A stretch of 64,000 nucleotides of DNA from Gammaproteobacteria bacterium (lineage in GTDB: Bacteria; Pseudomonadota; Gammaproteobacteria; Eutrophobiales; Eutrophobiaceae), in contig JAURNW010000028.1 in NCBI GenBank assembly GCA_030829985.1, positions 1-64,000 of the forward strand, read 5' to 3'. Numbering within the stretch: the stretch's first letter is position 1; each line of letters begins with the position of its first letter. Positions 27,223 through 36,785 of the stretch are shown here, piece after piece. A program made the translations under genes and the position numbers. The notes beneath the pieces were generated by a model. The model was not told the DNA's origin. It ran no database searches and saw only the letters and a list, made by a program, of their open reading frames with translations.

Positions 27223-28221
27223 TTAGTCTTCCGGATTAATCGACACAACGGTGCGACCAATAGTTTTACCTGCCAACATATTCTCAAACACATCGGGTAA
27301 ACCTTCCAATTCAATCGTATTAGTGACAATTTTATCCAGATTTTTTGGTGCCAAATCGCTGGCTAACCGATTCCACAGATGATTGCGAAGAGGTGTAGGA
27401 CATCCTTGAGAATTTATACCGAGCAAACTGACACCACGTAAGATAAAAGGCATCACGGTAGTATTCAGTTTAAATCCACCCGCTAAACCGACAGCAGCTA
27501 TATTGCCCCAGGGATTAGTTGTTCGAGTTAACCATGCAAGGATATCACCCCCAACATTATCGATTGCACCACCCCATTGTCCTTTTTCCAGTGGCGGACC
27601 ATCCAGTTTGATAGTGTGTCTATCCAAAACGTGACTAGCACCGAGACCTGTTAATAAGTCATTATTGTCAGATTTGCCGGTAAGGGCCACGACCTCATAT
27701 CCTAATGACGACATAATATCGACCGCAAAACTACCTACACCACCGGTTGAACCCGTCACAATAAATTGACCGATATCAGGGCTTTGATTGTTATCTTCCA
27801 GACGCTGAACACATAATGCGGCTGTAAATCCTGCAGTACCAATTGCCATTGCTTCAAATAAACTCATTGAATCGGGCAATGGCACAACCCATTCTGCTGG
27901 CACACGCGCATACTCGGAAAATCCACCATCATGATCCACACCAAACTCGTAACCGGTCACTAGCACTGAATCGCCTTCCTTAAACCGTTTATCTTTAGAT
28001 TCAACCACCTTTCCAGAGACATCCACTCCGGCGATGCAAGGGAAATGACGCAATATTTTACCAGCACCGGTTCCAGCCAACGCATCTTTGTAATTAACTG
28101 CCGAATAGGCTGTCTTGATCAGCACCTCTCCCTGGTCAAGATCCTCAACAGTAAGGCTTTCAAGCCGTCCTACGACCTTATCACCCTCTTGATGTACCCT
28201 AAATGCCTGAAATTTAGTCAT
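27223..28221 (-). CDS. acuI: acrylyl-CoA reductase-like MDR oxidoreductase (AcuI/YhdH)
   Basis: A 332-residue quinone-reductase-type medium-chain reductase without structural zinc cysteines. It has the YhdH signature [14 protein letters not shown] (about 40-53), the NADPH loop [15 protein letters not shown] (about 155-169) and GVSLLGINS near the end. AcuI reduces acryloyl-CoA to propionyl-CoA with NADPH and protects against acrylate; YhdH is its E. coli counterpart. It appears to be the first gene of a unit with leuCD and is divergent from the Sel1 gene. Confidence 0.88.
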   Translation of the reverse strand: MTKFQAFRVHQEGDKVVGRLESLTVEDLDQGEVLIKTAYSAVNYKDALAGTGAGKILRHFPCIAGVDVSGKVVESKDKRFKEGDSVLVTGYEFGVDHDGGFSEYARVPAEWVVPLPDSMSLFEAMAIGTAGFTAALCVQRLEDNNQSPDIGQFIVTGSTGGVGSFAVDIMSSLGYEVVALTGKSDNNDLLTGLGASHVLDRHTIKLDGPPLEKGQWGGAIDNVGGDILAWLTRTTNPWGNIAAVGLAGGFKLNTTVMPFILRGVSLLGINSQGCPTPLRNHLWNRLASDLAPKNLDKIVTNTIELEGLPDVFENMLAGKTIGRTVVSINPED

Positions 28222-28397
28222 TTATGCCTCCATAATATTTACAATCTTCGTTCTGCATGAAACAATTCGCCGCTTTTATGGCCTAATAGGCTGATGAATA
28301 CAATATATAATGTATTAAATTTGAGCATCCTTGCTATATAGTAAGCGGCGCATTTTACGAGACTTCATATAGCAATACCAACCGTGAGTTTTAAAAT

Positions 28398-28919
28398 ATG
28401 AAAAAAATCAGTCCTTTATTAATTTTACTCTTTACTATCATTACCTCACCTGTCCGTGCCGATTTCAACGATGGCGTCGTTGCCTACCTCATGGGTGACT
28501 ATGACAAGGCATTCACAACCATGCAATCATTGGCAGAAACATCCGATCACGCTTATGCGCAATATTATTTAGGCATGATGTACATGAAAGGCCAAGGCGT
28601 AGAACAGGATTATAAAAACGCTGGCGAATGGTTTAGAAAAGCCTCAGAAAAAAACATACCACAAGCACAATATAAATTAGGCGATCTCTACTTTAAGGGT
28701 CGAGGCGTTCCAAAAGATTTTGAATATGCTTATGTCTGGTTCAGCGTGGGTGCATCACATAAACACCCGCTCTCAGTAAGCGCTGTTGATAAGGCAAAAA
28801 CTAAACTTTCCAAAGAAGAATTAATTGAAGCCGATAAACTAATTTCAAGTTATGTCAAAAAATACGGACCGAAAGAAGATTTTGACCCTACTCAACCAAT
28901 AAAGATCGAAAACGAATAA
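28398..28919 (+). CDS. secreted Sel1-repeat (TPR-like) protein
   Basis: A 173-residue protein with a signal peptide (residues 1-21, cleavage after PVRA) and two to three Sel1-like repeats: YAQYYLGMMYMKGQGVEQDYKNA about 53-75 and AQYKLGDLYFKGRGVPKDFEYAYVWF about 91-116. It is probably periplasmic. Sel1 proteins act as scaffolds in protein interactions, often for envelope or stress functions; no specific partner is evident. Divergent from acuI with a 176-bp shared spacer. Confidence 0.85.
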   Translation: MKKISPLLILLFTIITSPVRADFNDGVVAYLMGDYDKAFTTMQSLAETSDHAYAQYYLGMMYMKGQGVEQDYKNAGEWFRKASEKNIPQAQYKLGDLYFKGRGVPKDFEYAYVWFSVGASHKHPLSVSAVDKAKTKLSKEELIEADKLISSYVKKYGPKEDFDPTQPIKIENE

Positions 28920-28945
28920 TTTATTTTAATCATCTATTACATATA

Positions 28946-29012
28946 AGTAAGGCTCAATATTATGATTTCAAAACGAGCATAATATTGCAGCCGTTTAATA
29001 TTGCGTCTTACT
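28946..29012. repeat. long imperfect hairpin after the Sel1 gene
   Basis: A perfect 10-base inverted repeat (CAATATTATG at 28955-28964, CATAATATTG at 28978-28987) is nested inside outer arms AGTAAG (28946-28951) and CTTACT (29007-29012). It lies between the convergent Sel1 and SapC-family genes and may mark transcript ends. No T-tract follows on either strand, so ordinary intrinsic termination is not shown. Confidence 0.5.
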
Positions 29013-29079
29013 AGTGTGAAATGAGTCTAAATATATTTGGCGACAGTTTGATTCTGACTACTTTTAGAGACTTTAATTT

Positions 29080-29835
29080 TTAAGCAATTCGTTTCATTAA
29101 AGAATTAATGTTAGACAGAGAAGCCAGATGTGCAAAAATCAACTCCATTTGGTCTGACTTTAATAATTCAGCTAATTTAGCAGGTTTAAGTTCTTTTAGT
29201 TTTTGTCTATTAACACCCATAAATCCTGCCAACGTAGTTTTTTCACCTGATGCCCGCTCAATATTTGCTTGCATTGGTTCCAGGATATCCAGCTTTGATA
29301 AGTTCTCACAGAATATTGCTGTTAATTGCAGATGTGTTTGATAGTCTTTTAAGAAGTCTACGGCTTGTTTTAATACCTGCTGCTGTTCTCCTTTATCATC
29401 AAATAATGCAACACCTTCTTTAGCGGTATTAAAACCGGGAAAGCTTTCATCAACACAGACGGTAAAATTACTTTCCTTCTCGTCGACTTTAGCAAGAATA
29501 AACGGATATCTTCGTACATAAGCCGGTATATAATCTGCCTGCCATTTACCATCCTTACCAACGAATAAGTTCTTGTTCTTTTCAAGCCCTAATAGCGCTA
29601 CAGGAAAGATTTTTTCATCGGGACCTTGTGCAAACACAATTGGATATTCACGTGATACCTGTAAGAATTCAATTGCCGCGATATAGATACTATTTGTTTC
29701 TTTAGTATGTGAATAACCTTCTATACCTCCAATATAAAGATCGCCATGGATCTCCTTATTTAAAGGAACCACTTTTTTATAAAACAAAGGTAAAATTGGA
29801 GCAGTATCAGAACCGCTAGATGTTTTTGTCCTCAT
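29080..29835 (-). CDS. SapC family protein
   Basis: A 251-residue protein that matches my memory of the SapC family (PF07277), named for a Campylobacter S-layer-linked protein. Its central pattern reads EFLQVSREYPIVFAQGPDEKIFPVALLGL, followed by QADYIPAYVRRYPFILA and a C-terminal acidic/Leu-rich segment. No signal peptide or membrane helix is visible. The biochemical role is unknown. It lies 7 bp after the gene for a secreted coiled-coil-like protein, so it is probably in an operon with the two paralogues upstream. Confidence 0.82.
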   Translation of the reverse strand: MRTKTSSGSDTAPILPLFYKKVVPLNKEIHGDLYIGGIEGYSHTKETNSIYIAAIEFLQVSREYPIVFAQGPDEKIFPVALLGLEKNKNLFVGKDGKWQADYIPAYVRRYPFILAKVDEKESNFTVCVDESFPGFNTAKEGVALFDDKGEQQQVLKQAVDFLKDYQTHLQLTAIFCENLSKLDILEPMQANIERASGEKTTLAGFMGVNRQKLKELKPAKLAELLKSDQMELIFAHLASLSNINSLMKRIA

Positions 29836-29842
29836 ATTTTTA

Positions 29843-30427
29843 TTACGGAGTTGAGTTATTGTCTTCTAATATAGGTAAGTCGGGAAGATCTTCTAAATCT
29901 TCATCATCCTCAAGTTCTTCATCTTCGAATGCTTCAAGGTCATTTAAATATTCTAACAGTTCTTCATTTCTGGCTGATTCAACAGGAAAATCGGAGTCAA
30001 GATTTTGGCCTTCATCTAATAATTCATTATCTGTATCTAATGTACTGGTAATAGTCTGAAGTTTTTCTAGATGCGAATTATAAATATCACGTTCATTCAT
30101 ATAAGCTGTTAACACCGTATCGAATTTCGTAGGGTCTTCTGCTTCTTCTTGCTTCAATACTAAAGTATCAACTCTGGATTCAAGTGTGTTGAGTAGTACT
30201 CTTATTTCATTTTCTTCAACAGTCAATGAACACAAATCAAAATCTTCACATTGCGCAAGTGATAATGCGATACCCATCCCTATAGATTGAAATACTTTAG
30301 TTTCATCCTGAAGTAAGGTTAAGTCCGCCTGTTCAACTTCATCTTTGGTAAGGATGACTGCAGGAACACTCACATTAATCAATAATGTGAATATTAATAA
30401 GTAAATTCTTATGAATTTCATAGTCAT
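29843..30427 (-). CDS. secreted acidic protein of unknown family, paralogue of its neighbour
   Basis: A 194-residue protein with a signal peptide (hydrophobic 8-22), then a conserved-looking IGMGIALSLAQCED motif (about 49-62), a predicted coiled region, and a strongly acidic tail (DDEDLEDLPDLP). The next gene upstream encodes the same motif followed by a similar LLNTLESR/LIASLEAR helix, so the two are paralogues. Cysteines C60 and C66 recur in both at the same spacing and could form a disulfide. I do not recognise the family. Confidence 0.7.
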   Translation of the reverse strand: MTMKFIRIYLLIFTLLINVSVPAVILTKDEVEQADLTLLQDETKVFQSIGMGIALSLAQCEDFDLCSLTVEENEIRVLLNTLESRVDTLVLKQEEAEDPTKFDTVLTAYMNERDIYNSHLEKLQTITSTLDTDNELLDEGQNLDSDFPVESARNEELLEYLNDLEAFEDEELEDDEDLEDLPDLPILEDNNSTP

Positions 30428-30435
30428 AGATTAAT

Positions 30436-31245
30436 CTAATTCAAATTCAATAGTGATGATAATGAATCATCCTTCAAGCTCAAGAAATCGCTTCCGTAAT
30501 GGATTGTTTGCATTGAATTATAATCACGCGCTTCTGCTGTAAATACGGGAGCAGGTGAAAGCATCGCTTCAGTTCCTTCAATCAAAAGTCTAATCTGGTT
30601 CTCTATAAATGCAGCTTCAGATCTGGCCGCCTCAATAATTGTATCAAGTGTTTCCTGAGTTAATTCTATACCTGTAGTTTCACTCAAACGTGCACGTTCT
30701 TCAGTATTCGCTTTTAGACTTTCCAGCCATTCTATACGAGCTTTAACGGTTTCAAGTACCTTCGCCAGGCGAGCTACTTCTCCTGCATCAGGCTGCTCTC
30801 CAAGCAATCCTTCTTCATCAGGTAATCCTTCATCCAGTACTTCTTCACCAAATCCTTCATCTTCCGCAGCAAAGAAAGCTTGTAGTTCCTGTCTATATCC
30901 ACGGAAATCATTTAACTCTTCATTAAACCGATCTATTAATTCTTTGAGGTCTGCTCTGAGATTTTCTTTGGTCTCTTCTACCAAACGACGTTCCAATTCC
31001 AGTAAACGTGCTTCCAAAGATGCGATTAAATTATTCAACTCATCTTCAGAAACGTTCGGTGCGCAACCCTCTTGCTCCTCACACTGCGCTAACGCTAACG
31101 CGATACCTGTTCCAATTTGGCCATAAAGCGTTAATTCTTCCTCGAATAAACCAAGATCAATAAAAGCTAATGTTTCAAGACCAATCAAAGATGAAGCAGG
31201 GTTAATTGAGAATGCTTGTGTCACATTCAACGTCAAGCTAGCCAA
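30436..31245 (-). CDS. acidic coiled-coil protein, probably 5'-truncated
   Basis: A 269-residue frame from a TTG codon, related to the downstream gene by the motif IGTGIALALAQCEE and two spaced cysteines. It has long acidic helices suited to coiled coils (LEARLLELERRLVEETKENLRADL). The paralogue has a signal peptide, but this one has no ATG start: the frame stays open upstream to 31338 without ATG or GTG and with no basic N-region. I think its real 5' end has been lost at the junction near 31.32 kb. Gene start and function are unresolved. Confidence 0.55.
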   Translation of the reverse strand: MASLTLNVTQAFSINPASSLIGLETLAFIDLGLFEEELTLYGQIGTGIALALAQCEEQEGCAPNVSEDELNNLIASLEARLLELERRLVEETKENLRADLKELIDRFNEELNDFRGYRQELQAFFAAEDEGFGEEVLDEGLPDEEGLLGEQPDAGEVARLAKVLETVKARIEWLESLKANTEERARLSETTGIELTQETLDTIIEAARSEAAFIENQIRLLIEGTEAMLSPAPVFTAEARDYNSMQTIHYGSDFLSLKDDSLSSLLNLN

Positions 31246-31324
31246 AGCACCGGCAACTAATGCATCTATACCTGAAGTATTATCTGCAAATTGACTCGCA
31301 CCCTGAAATTCGACCTGTTCACCA

Positions 31325-33622
31325 GTGCCTGTTGCATTTCATCGTGAAGACCGTAGCCCCACAGTCGCTCATTTTCTTGACGAATTGGCAGGCAAGGCAA
31401 CCTGGCATAAAAATCCATTTGTTATAGCAGCAGCGGTTTTATTGCTAATCAGTTTAATGTTAATTGCCCCTGCACTTGATTATTTACAACAGAAAAAACT
31501 TGAAGGAATGGTTGCCGAAATCAACTCCGGTACTGAACAGGTTATTATTGCCAAACTTGATGAGATTCTGCTATTAGACAAGGCTGATCAGTCTACTGTT
31601 ACTGATGATGCAAAAGATGCAATACAAAATTATTTCAGTGATAAAGTCGCTGGTTTGATTGATACCAGTGGTAATAATTATAATTTCCCTGCGGCTGCAG
31701 ATGTAATCGAGGAAATTGATCTGTATTATCCAGACTCAATCTATTTACAAGAACAAACCAAACTTGTCTCTGACAGTAAAAAACAAATAATAAGCGATCT
31801 AAATGCACAATATATTGCTGCCTTAAAAGATTCCAGTCTCATCGATAATACAAAGAATATTCTCGATAAAATTAAACGAATTGAACCAAATCATTCTTTG
31901 TTGACTGATCCAAGACCAAGTAATGCCTATCGCCTTCTTGCGTTGGATAAATTTGAAGCAAATGAATTTGAAGCCGCTCTTAGTCTTGTAGACTCCGGTC
32001 TTGAAACAGCAAGAGGGGATGCTCGATTAACTGACTTGAAAAACAAAATTCAACGTGCACAAAAAGTGGCTCAACTTGAATCCGACCTAAGTACTGTACA
32101 GGGTCAATTAACATCATTGAGTGATTATAAACAACAACAAACAACGATCGTAGAACTTGCCAATCTTAAACCCAATAGCGAAGTAATCACAACATTATCA
32201 GAATCATTTAAACCACTTATAAAATCTGAATTAGACACCGTATTAAAAAGTGGAACTCGTAGTGATGCGGAAGTGCTGGCTGCAGACTTTGGTGAATTAA
32301 TGAATGGTTTACAACTTAATCAGGATTTAACCAAAGTCAAATTAGCTCACTTGACTGGTGATGCACGTAAGAAAGCAATCACCGATCTGGCAAATACCGA
32401 TATAAGTAATATTGAAACGGCATTAGCGGCTGCTGAACTTGATAACCCGCAATGGGAAACAAATGTATTAAAAGACTTTCAGGAACTGGGAAGTCTGGTG
32501 AAAGAAGATGAAAGCATTAGTACCAGTATGGAACAGTTCCGTAGTCAACTTACCGACCTCTATATTGCGAAAGCGAATGAAACACTACAGGCAGAACGTT
32601 TTGATGCAGCAGATAACTATATTGATGTTGGTGAAAGATTTGCCCCGGGCTCATCAGAATTATCAGATGCAAGAAATGCTGTAGCTAATGCTCGAGCAGA
32701 ATCAGATCGTGTAGCACGCGTTGCTGCTAACAAGAGTGACTTCAAGACCTTTACTGAAGCGAACAATATTGTAGAAGCAGAAAAATTATTTGAACAATTA
32801 AAAACAGATATTCCTGCAACAGATAACTACATCGCCTTTGAAGCCCCTCAGATGTTGGCAGAAAGCTATGCGCGATTAGCGCAAAGCAAGGCAGAAACGA
32901 ATGATTATGCAACGGCCTATTCCTTTGTCACGAAAGGTCTCGAGATTGATAAAAATAATGCCTTATTAAGTTCATTAAAAAATGAATATCAATCTGAGGC
33001 AAATATTATCGAGTTAAGTAAATTGTTTAAAACTGATTTTACATTCCCAGTTGATGTTCGTTTAAAAATAAGCCAAATAGAAAATGGAAATCCAGCCCGT
33101 TATGCCGAGTTTAGTAAAGAAGCTGCTACAGTATTAAGTGAGCGTATTAATGCGCTTCGGACTACCGATGAAAATGCCGCTGCAGCCCTGGCTCAAAGCG
33201 CGGCGGGGCTATTTCCAGCTAATGCAGTTCTGGCTGATCTCAGAAATCAATTACAACTAAAACCCTGGGATGGGCTTGCAACAGCAAATGCCGCAATTTT
33301 GGCAGGAAAATTCACTCAGGCAACACAACTACAGCAAGCAGCTGCGGATGAGTTTACAGCGCACCCTGACTTTATTAGTTTCTCACAAACCCTGGAAACG
33401 AAAATAAAGGAAGCCAATAGCGTTTACGAACTTTATCTATCACATAAAGCAGCCGCAGGCGAAGATTATGAAAAATTACGAGCGACTAAAAATCTGTTGG
33501 CTCGAGCGCGTGGATTGTGGACAGATAGCCCAGAGTATGGCGCTGCTGAAACAGAGTTGGATCAATTAATTGCAAAGGTTAAACCAACGCCTAAACCAAA
33601 GATTAGAACTGCTGAAAAATAA
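31325..33622 (+). pseudogene. serine/threonine kinase-FGE-like fusion, 5'-truncated part
   Basis: An open frame of 765 codons from a GTG, with no ATG near its head. Residues 1-22 (AFHREDRSPTVAHFLDEL) look like the last helix of a bacterial Ser/Thr kinase domain. Next come a membrane helix (31-52) and a long, helical, TPR-like periplasmic region. The catalytic kinase domain itself is missing: sequence upstream belongs to an oppositely oriented gene. The frame ends at a TAA (33620-33622), and exactly in frame downstream lies a formylglycine-enzyme-like domain. So this seems to be one gene with a lost head and a nonsense codon. Confidence 0.65.
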
Positions 33623-34339
33623 ATTGAAGAAATTAATGCTGCTGCAGCAAAAAGCGGCGGCGCAACCACACAGGCTGAGGAATGGAAACCGATCGCCAGT
33701 GATTCTGAATGTACCAGTCGACTTGCCGGCTATGGTAAACGTGCAAAAGCTATCTGCTTTGACATGATCCATCCATCTGCTCGTGGTCCTCTGATGGTTG
33801 TTGTCCCTAATGGTGAAGGTATTGATAAATCTTTTGCTGTTGCCAAATATGAAATTTCTGTCAGTGATTGGAGTAAATATTGTATTTTGAGTGGTACTTG
33901 CCAACCCATTAAAGATGTAGCACGAAAGAATGAACCGATGACAGGCATAACACTGCAGCAAGCAGAAAATTATGCAACGTGGTTATCTGAACGAACAGGG
34001 AAAACGTATCGAATTCCAACCAAGGCTGAGTGGGAATATGCTGCCAATGCAGGTGGCAGCCAACCCAATAAAGATTTCAATTGCCGTGTCTCTGTTGGAG
34101 AAAAATTGATAAAGGGTACTGGCGTAGTGAGCGTAAAATCAGGTAAGTCTAATGGCTGGGGTTTAAAAAATTACGTCGGTAATGTGCAAGAATGGGTGAT
34201 GGACGGAAACACGACTACAGCACGTGGCGGCGCATATACCGATGCACATTCAAAATGCGACATTTCTCTCGAACGAACTCATGATGGCAGTGCAGATAAT
34301 GCAACTGGATTTCGCCTGATTCGTGAAGATGTTGGTTAA
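33623..34339 (+). pseudogene. formylglycine-generating-enzyme-like (SUMF1) domain, in frame after a stop
   Basis: The reading frame continues from the TAA at 33620 with 47 codons before the first ATG (33764), then 191 more. The domain has SUMF1/FGE features (AVAKYEISVSDWSKYC, GKTYRIPTKAEWEYAANAGG, NVQEWVMDG, ARGGAYTD, GFRLIRE). The catalytic cysteine pair of true FGE is not evident, as in many EgtB/PvdO-type relatives. Translation could restart at 33764, but the region before it (SECTSRLAGYGKRAKAICFDM) also looks conserved, favouring a single broken gene. Confidence 0.65.
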
Positions 34340-34366
34340 TAATTAATTTAATGTATAAGGTCTGAC

Positions 34367-35110
34367 ATGAGCAATAAAACATTACGTGAACTGGCAAGAG
34401 ATTATGCTAAGGGTGCCATCGATAAAGAAACCTATCGCAAATCACGTACAGAACTCGTCACAGCAATAATATCGGGCAAAGTTGCTGTGAAAGCTAATGC
34501 TTATGAGCCTCCACTTATGCCTGTAGAAGAAGATTTGGATGTCACGGAGACTCTACAAAGAGATCGTGATACAACCGCTTTTGTTGATACAAATGCAAAA
34601 AGCTCAGCCACACAAAAAAAATCAGTACCGGCACAAACTGATAAAAAATCACCTTTGGTATTTATTATAGTAAGCGCCGTTATTGTTATATCTCTAATCA
34701 TTGCAGTTTTTCTTTTTTATCCAAAGCCTCCCGGCGCCACTCCAGAGCCGATATCTTCAGAACAGTTAACAATAACACCAACTAATAGTGCACAAAGCGA
34801 TGCTGCTGCTGTAATGAATACAAATATGGCTGGTGAATCATTAATTGCAGATTTCTTGACTGAGAAAAACTGGACTGAAGATGGTCTGGATAAATTCATA
34901 ACGGAATGGTCTGCATTAACCTATGAAGAACAAGACTCCGCTAAACAAACCAAGCGCATGCAACGCATGCATGATTCTATCTATAAACAGTTTCTTGAAG
35001 AAAAAGCATTGGAAAGTATAGATAGTGAAAAAGCCATAATGAAACAAGAAAAATTGATCGAGTTCGCAACAGCAATTGGAATCAGTGATTCCCGCCTATC
35101 AATAGATTGA
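34367..35110 (+). CDS. single-pass membrane protein of unknown function, kinase-locus partner
   Basis: A 247-residue protein with a short N-terminal helical domain (LRELARDYAKGAIDKETYRKSR, like a SHOCT-type segment, residues 6-27), a disordered linker, one membrane helix (about 96-118) and a C-terminal helical domain outside the cytoplasm. It follows the FGE-like segment by 27 bp and probably belonged to the same operon as the broken kinase gene. No catalytic motif is seen. Whether it still has a role without an intact kinase is open. Confidence 0.65.
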   Translation: MSNKTLRELARDYAKGAIDKETYRKSRTELVTAIISGKVAVKANAYEPPLMPVEEDLDVTETLQRDRDTTAFVDTNAKSSATQKKSVPAQTDKKSPLVFIIVSAVIVISLIIAVFLFYPKPPGATPEPISSEQLTITPTNSAQSDAAAVMNTNMAGESLIADFLTEKNWTEDGLDKFITEWSALTYEEQDSAKQTKRMQRMHDSIYKQFLEEKALESIDSEKAIMKQEKLIEFATAIGISDSRLSID

Positions 35111-35128
35111 ATGATAAAAGAGGCTAAA

Positions 35129-35845
35129 TTATTCCTCAGAATAATCTGAAAATACTTTGCCACTAATTTTGTTCATTCTCTTCTCAAAATAGGCATTTTT
35201 AGTAAATTCATATTTGTCTACTGCAGCTTCTTCAAGCAGGTCGACAGCGCTAAGTATGTCTGATTTAACATCAATAAAGCTAAGTGTTAACAAACCAGCC
35301 TTAGTCATGTCGTTATCTATATAGAATATTGGATTTAAGGCTCCATCAACAGCAAAACCAGCCGCATGTCTTACCGTCGCTGGGCCAAGAAATGGAACTA
35401 CCAGATAAGGACCAGAATCGACACCATAATGTGCTAATGTTTGACCAAAATCTGCCTTGCTAGAAGGTAATCCTGCTTCTGTCGAAATATCAAAAAAGCC
35501 TAGCAAACCAAAAGTTGAATTGAGAAAAAAACGTACAATATCATTCACTGCCTGATCAAATTTAAATTGTAGAATATCGTTAGCGATGACTGGAACTTGG
35601 CCAATATTACTGAAAAAATTAGAGATTCCGGTATCCAGAAATTCAGGCATGATGAAATTATATCCCTCGCCAATAGGGTCAAAGAGAAAATCGTCCATAG
35701 TTTGATTAAAGGAATAAACGCCTCGGTTAAAACCTTCCCAAGGATCGCGATCATCAAGCGCACCTGTCGTCGCACAAGCAGACAGGAAAAACATACCGAT
35801 AATCAATGAAAATACCCTAAATTTACCCACGAATTTTTTATTCAT
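35129..35845 (-). CDS. mlaA: MlaA outer-membrane lipoprotein (VacJ)
   Basis: Part of the Mla system that removes misplaced phospholipids from the outer leaflet of the outer membrane. The 238-residue protein has a lipoprotein signal with lipobox LSAC (C24). It also has the family hallmarks DPWEGFNRGVYSFNQTMD (34-51), STFGLLGFFDIST and SSKADFGQTLAHYGVDSGPYLVVPFLGP. The length is typical. Its usual partners mlaFEDCB are not in the window. Convergent with the membrane protein gene on its left and divergent from ubiG across 229 bp. Confidence 0.95.
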   Translation of the reverse strand: MNKKFVGKFRVFSLIIGMFFLSACATTGALDDRDPWEGFNRGVYSFNQTMDDFLFDPIGEGYNFIMPEFLDTGISNFFSNIGQVPVIANDILQFKFDQAVNDIVRFFLNSTFGLLGFFDISTEAGLPSSKADFGQTLAHYGVDSGPYLVVPFLGPATVRHAAGFAVDGALNPIFYIDNDMTKAGLLTLSFIDVKSDILSAVDLLEEAAVDKYEFTKNAYFEKRMNKISGKVFSDYSEE

Positions 35846-36074
35846 TATTATTCCTGATCGTGTTAATTCATCTTAACTAAGTTAATGTTTATTTAGTTCC
35901 CCTAAACAACAGACCTACATTATGGTTAAAAGTAAAACTATCGTCAATAATAGGTTTCCAGTTAGAGACCGTTATTTTTCCTGGATTAATCCAGATAAAA
36001 CTTTTTATTCAATATCTTAAGCTATCAAGTTAAACTTGTTTCAATGATTAAAGGTTTATAACAGAAGCAATTTA

Positions 36075-36785
36075 ATGACCGAAAATGAAAATATCGATTT
36101 AGATGAATTGGAGAAATTCTCCTCCAGAGCAGATCAATGGTGGGATCCGGTTGGTGAGTTTAAAACACTCCATGATATAAATCCGGTTCGTTTAAACTTC
36201 ATAACAAAACATACCTCACTTAATAATCTACAGGTTCTGGATATTGGCTGTGGTGGGGGCATCCTGACTGAAGCGATAGCAAAGTCAGGCGCTAATATTA
36301 CCGGGCTGGACGCCAGCAAAGAAAATATCGCTATTGCATCCAGTCACGCCACTCGCGGTAATCTTGAGATTACCTATGCTGTCAACACTGCAGAATCTTT
36401 TTCTCAAAACCATATAAATACCTTTGATGTCATAACGTGCATGGAACTACTGGAGCATGTGCCTGATCCTATATCGATAATTCAAGCCGCCAGTAACATG
36501 ATCAAGCCCGGTGGACATGTGTTTTTCTCTACTATCAATCGTAATATTAAAGCTTATCTACTTGCTGTCTTAACAGGTGAATACCTGCTAAAACTACTAC
36601 CTAAAGGCACACATCAATATGAGAAATTTATTCGCCCCTCTGAATTAGTCAACTGGTGCAAGCAAAATAAACTTGAGATGAATGATATCGCTGGAATGCA
36701 ATATAATCCTTATTCGGGGCAATGCTCATTAACTTCACAACCCGATGTTAATTATCTGCTTGATACCATTGCTAGAGATAAATGA
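36075..36785 (+). CDS. ubiG: bifunctional 3-demethylubiquinol 3-O-methyltransferase/2-polyprenyl-6-hydroxyphenol methylase
   Basis: Carries out the two O-methylations of ubiquinone synthesis. The 236-residue SAM enzyme has motif I VLDIGCGGG (54-62), a family start (DELEKFSSRADQWWDPVGEFKTLHDINPVRL) and ITCMELLEHVPDP near 123-135. Its stop overlaps the start of the phosphatase gene by 4 bp (ATGA), the usual gammaproteobacterial arrangement. Confidence 0.95.
   Translation: MTENENIDLDELEKFSSRADQWWDPVGEFKTLHDINPVRLNFITKHTSLNNLQVLDIGCGGGILTEAIAKSGANITGLDASKENIAIASSHATRGNLEITYAVNTAESFSQNHINTFDVITCMELLEHVPDPISIIQAASNMIKPGGHVFFSTINRNIKAYLLAVLTGEYLLKLLPKGTHQYEKFIRPSELVNWCKQNKLEMNDIAGMQYNPYSGQCSLTSQPDVNYLLDTIARDK

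Noticed and set aside
29820..30059. plus-strand frame rich in serine, opposite the acidic protein gene
   Set aside because: The Ser run is the reverse complement of the Glu/Asp codons of the secreted acidic protein.
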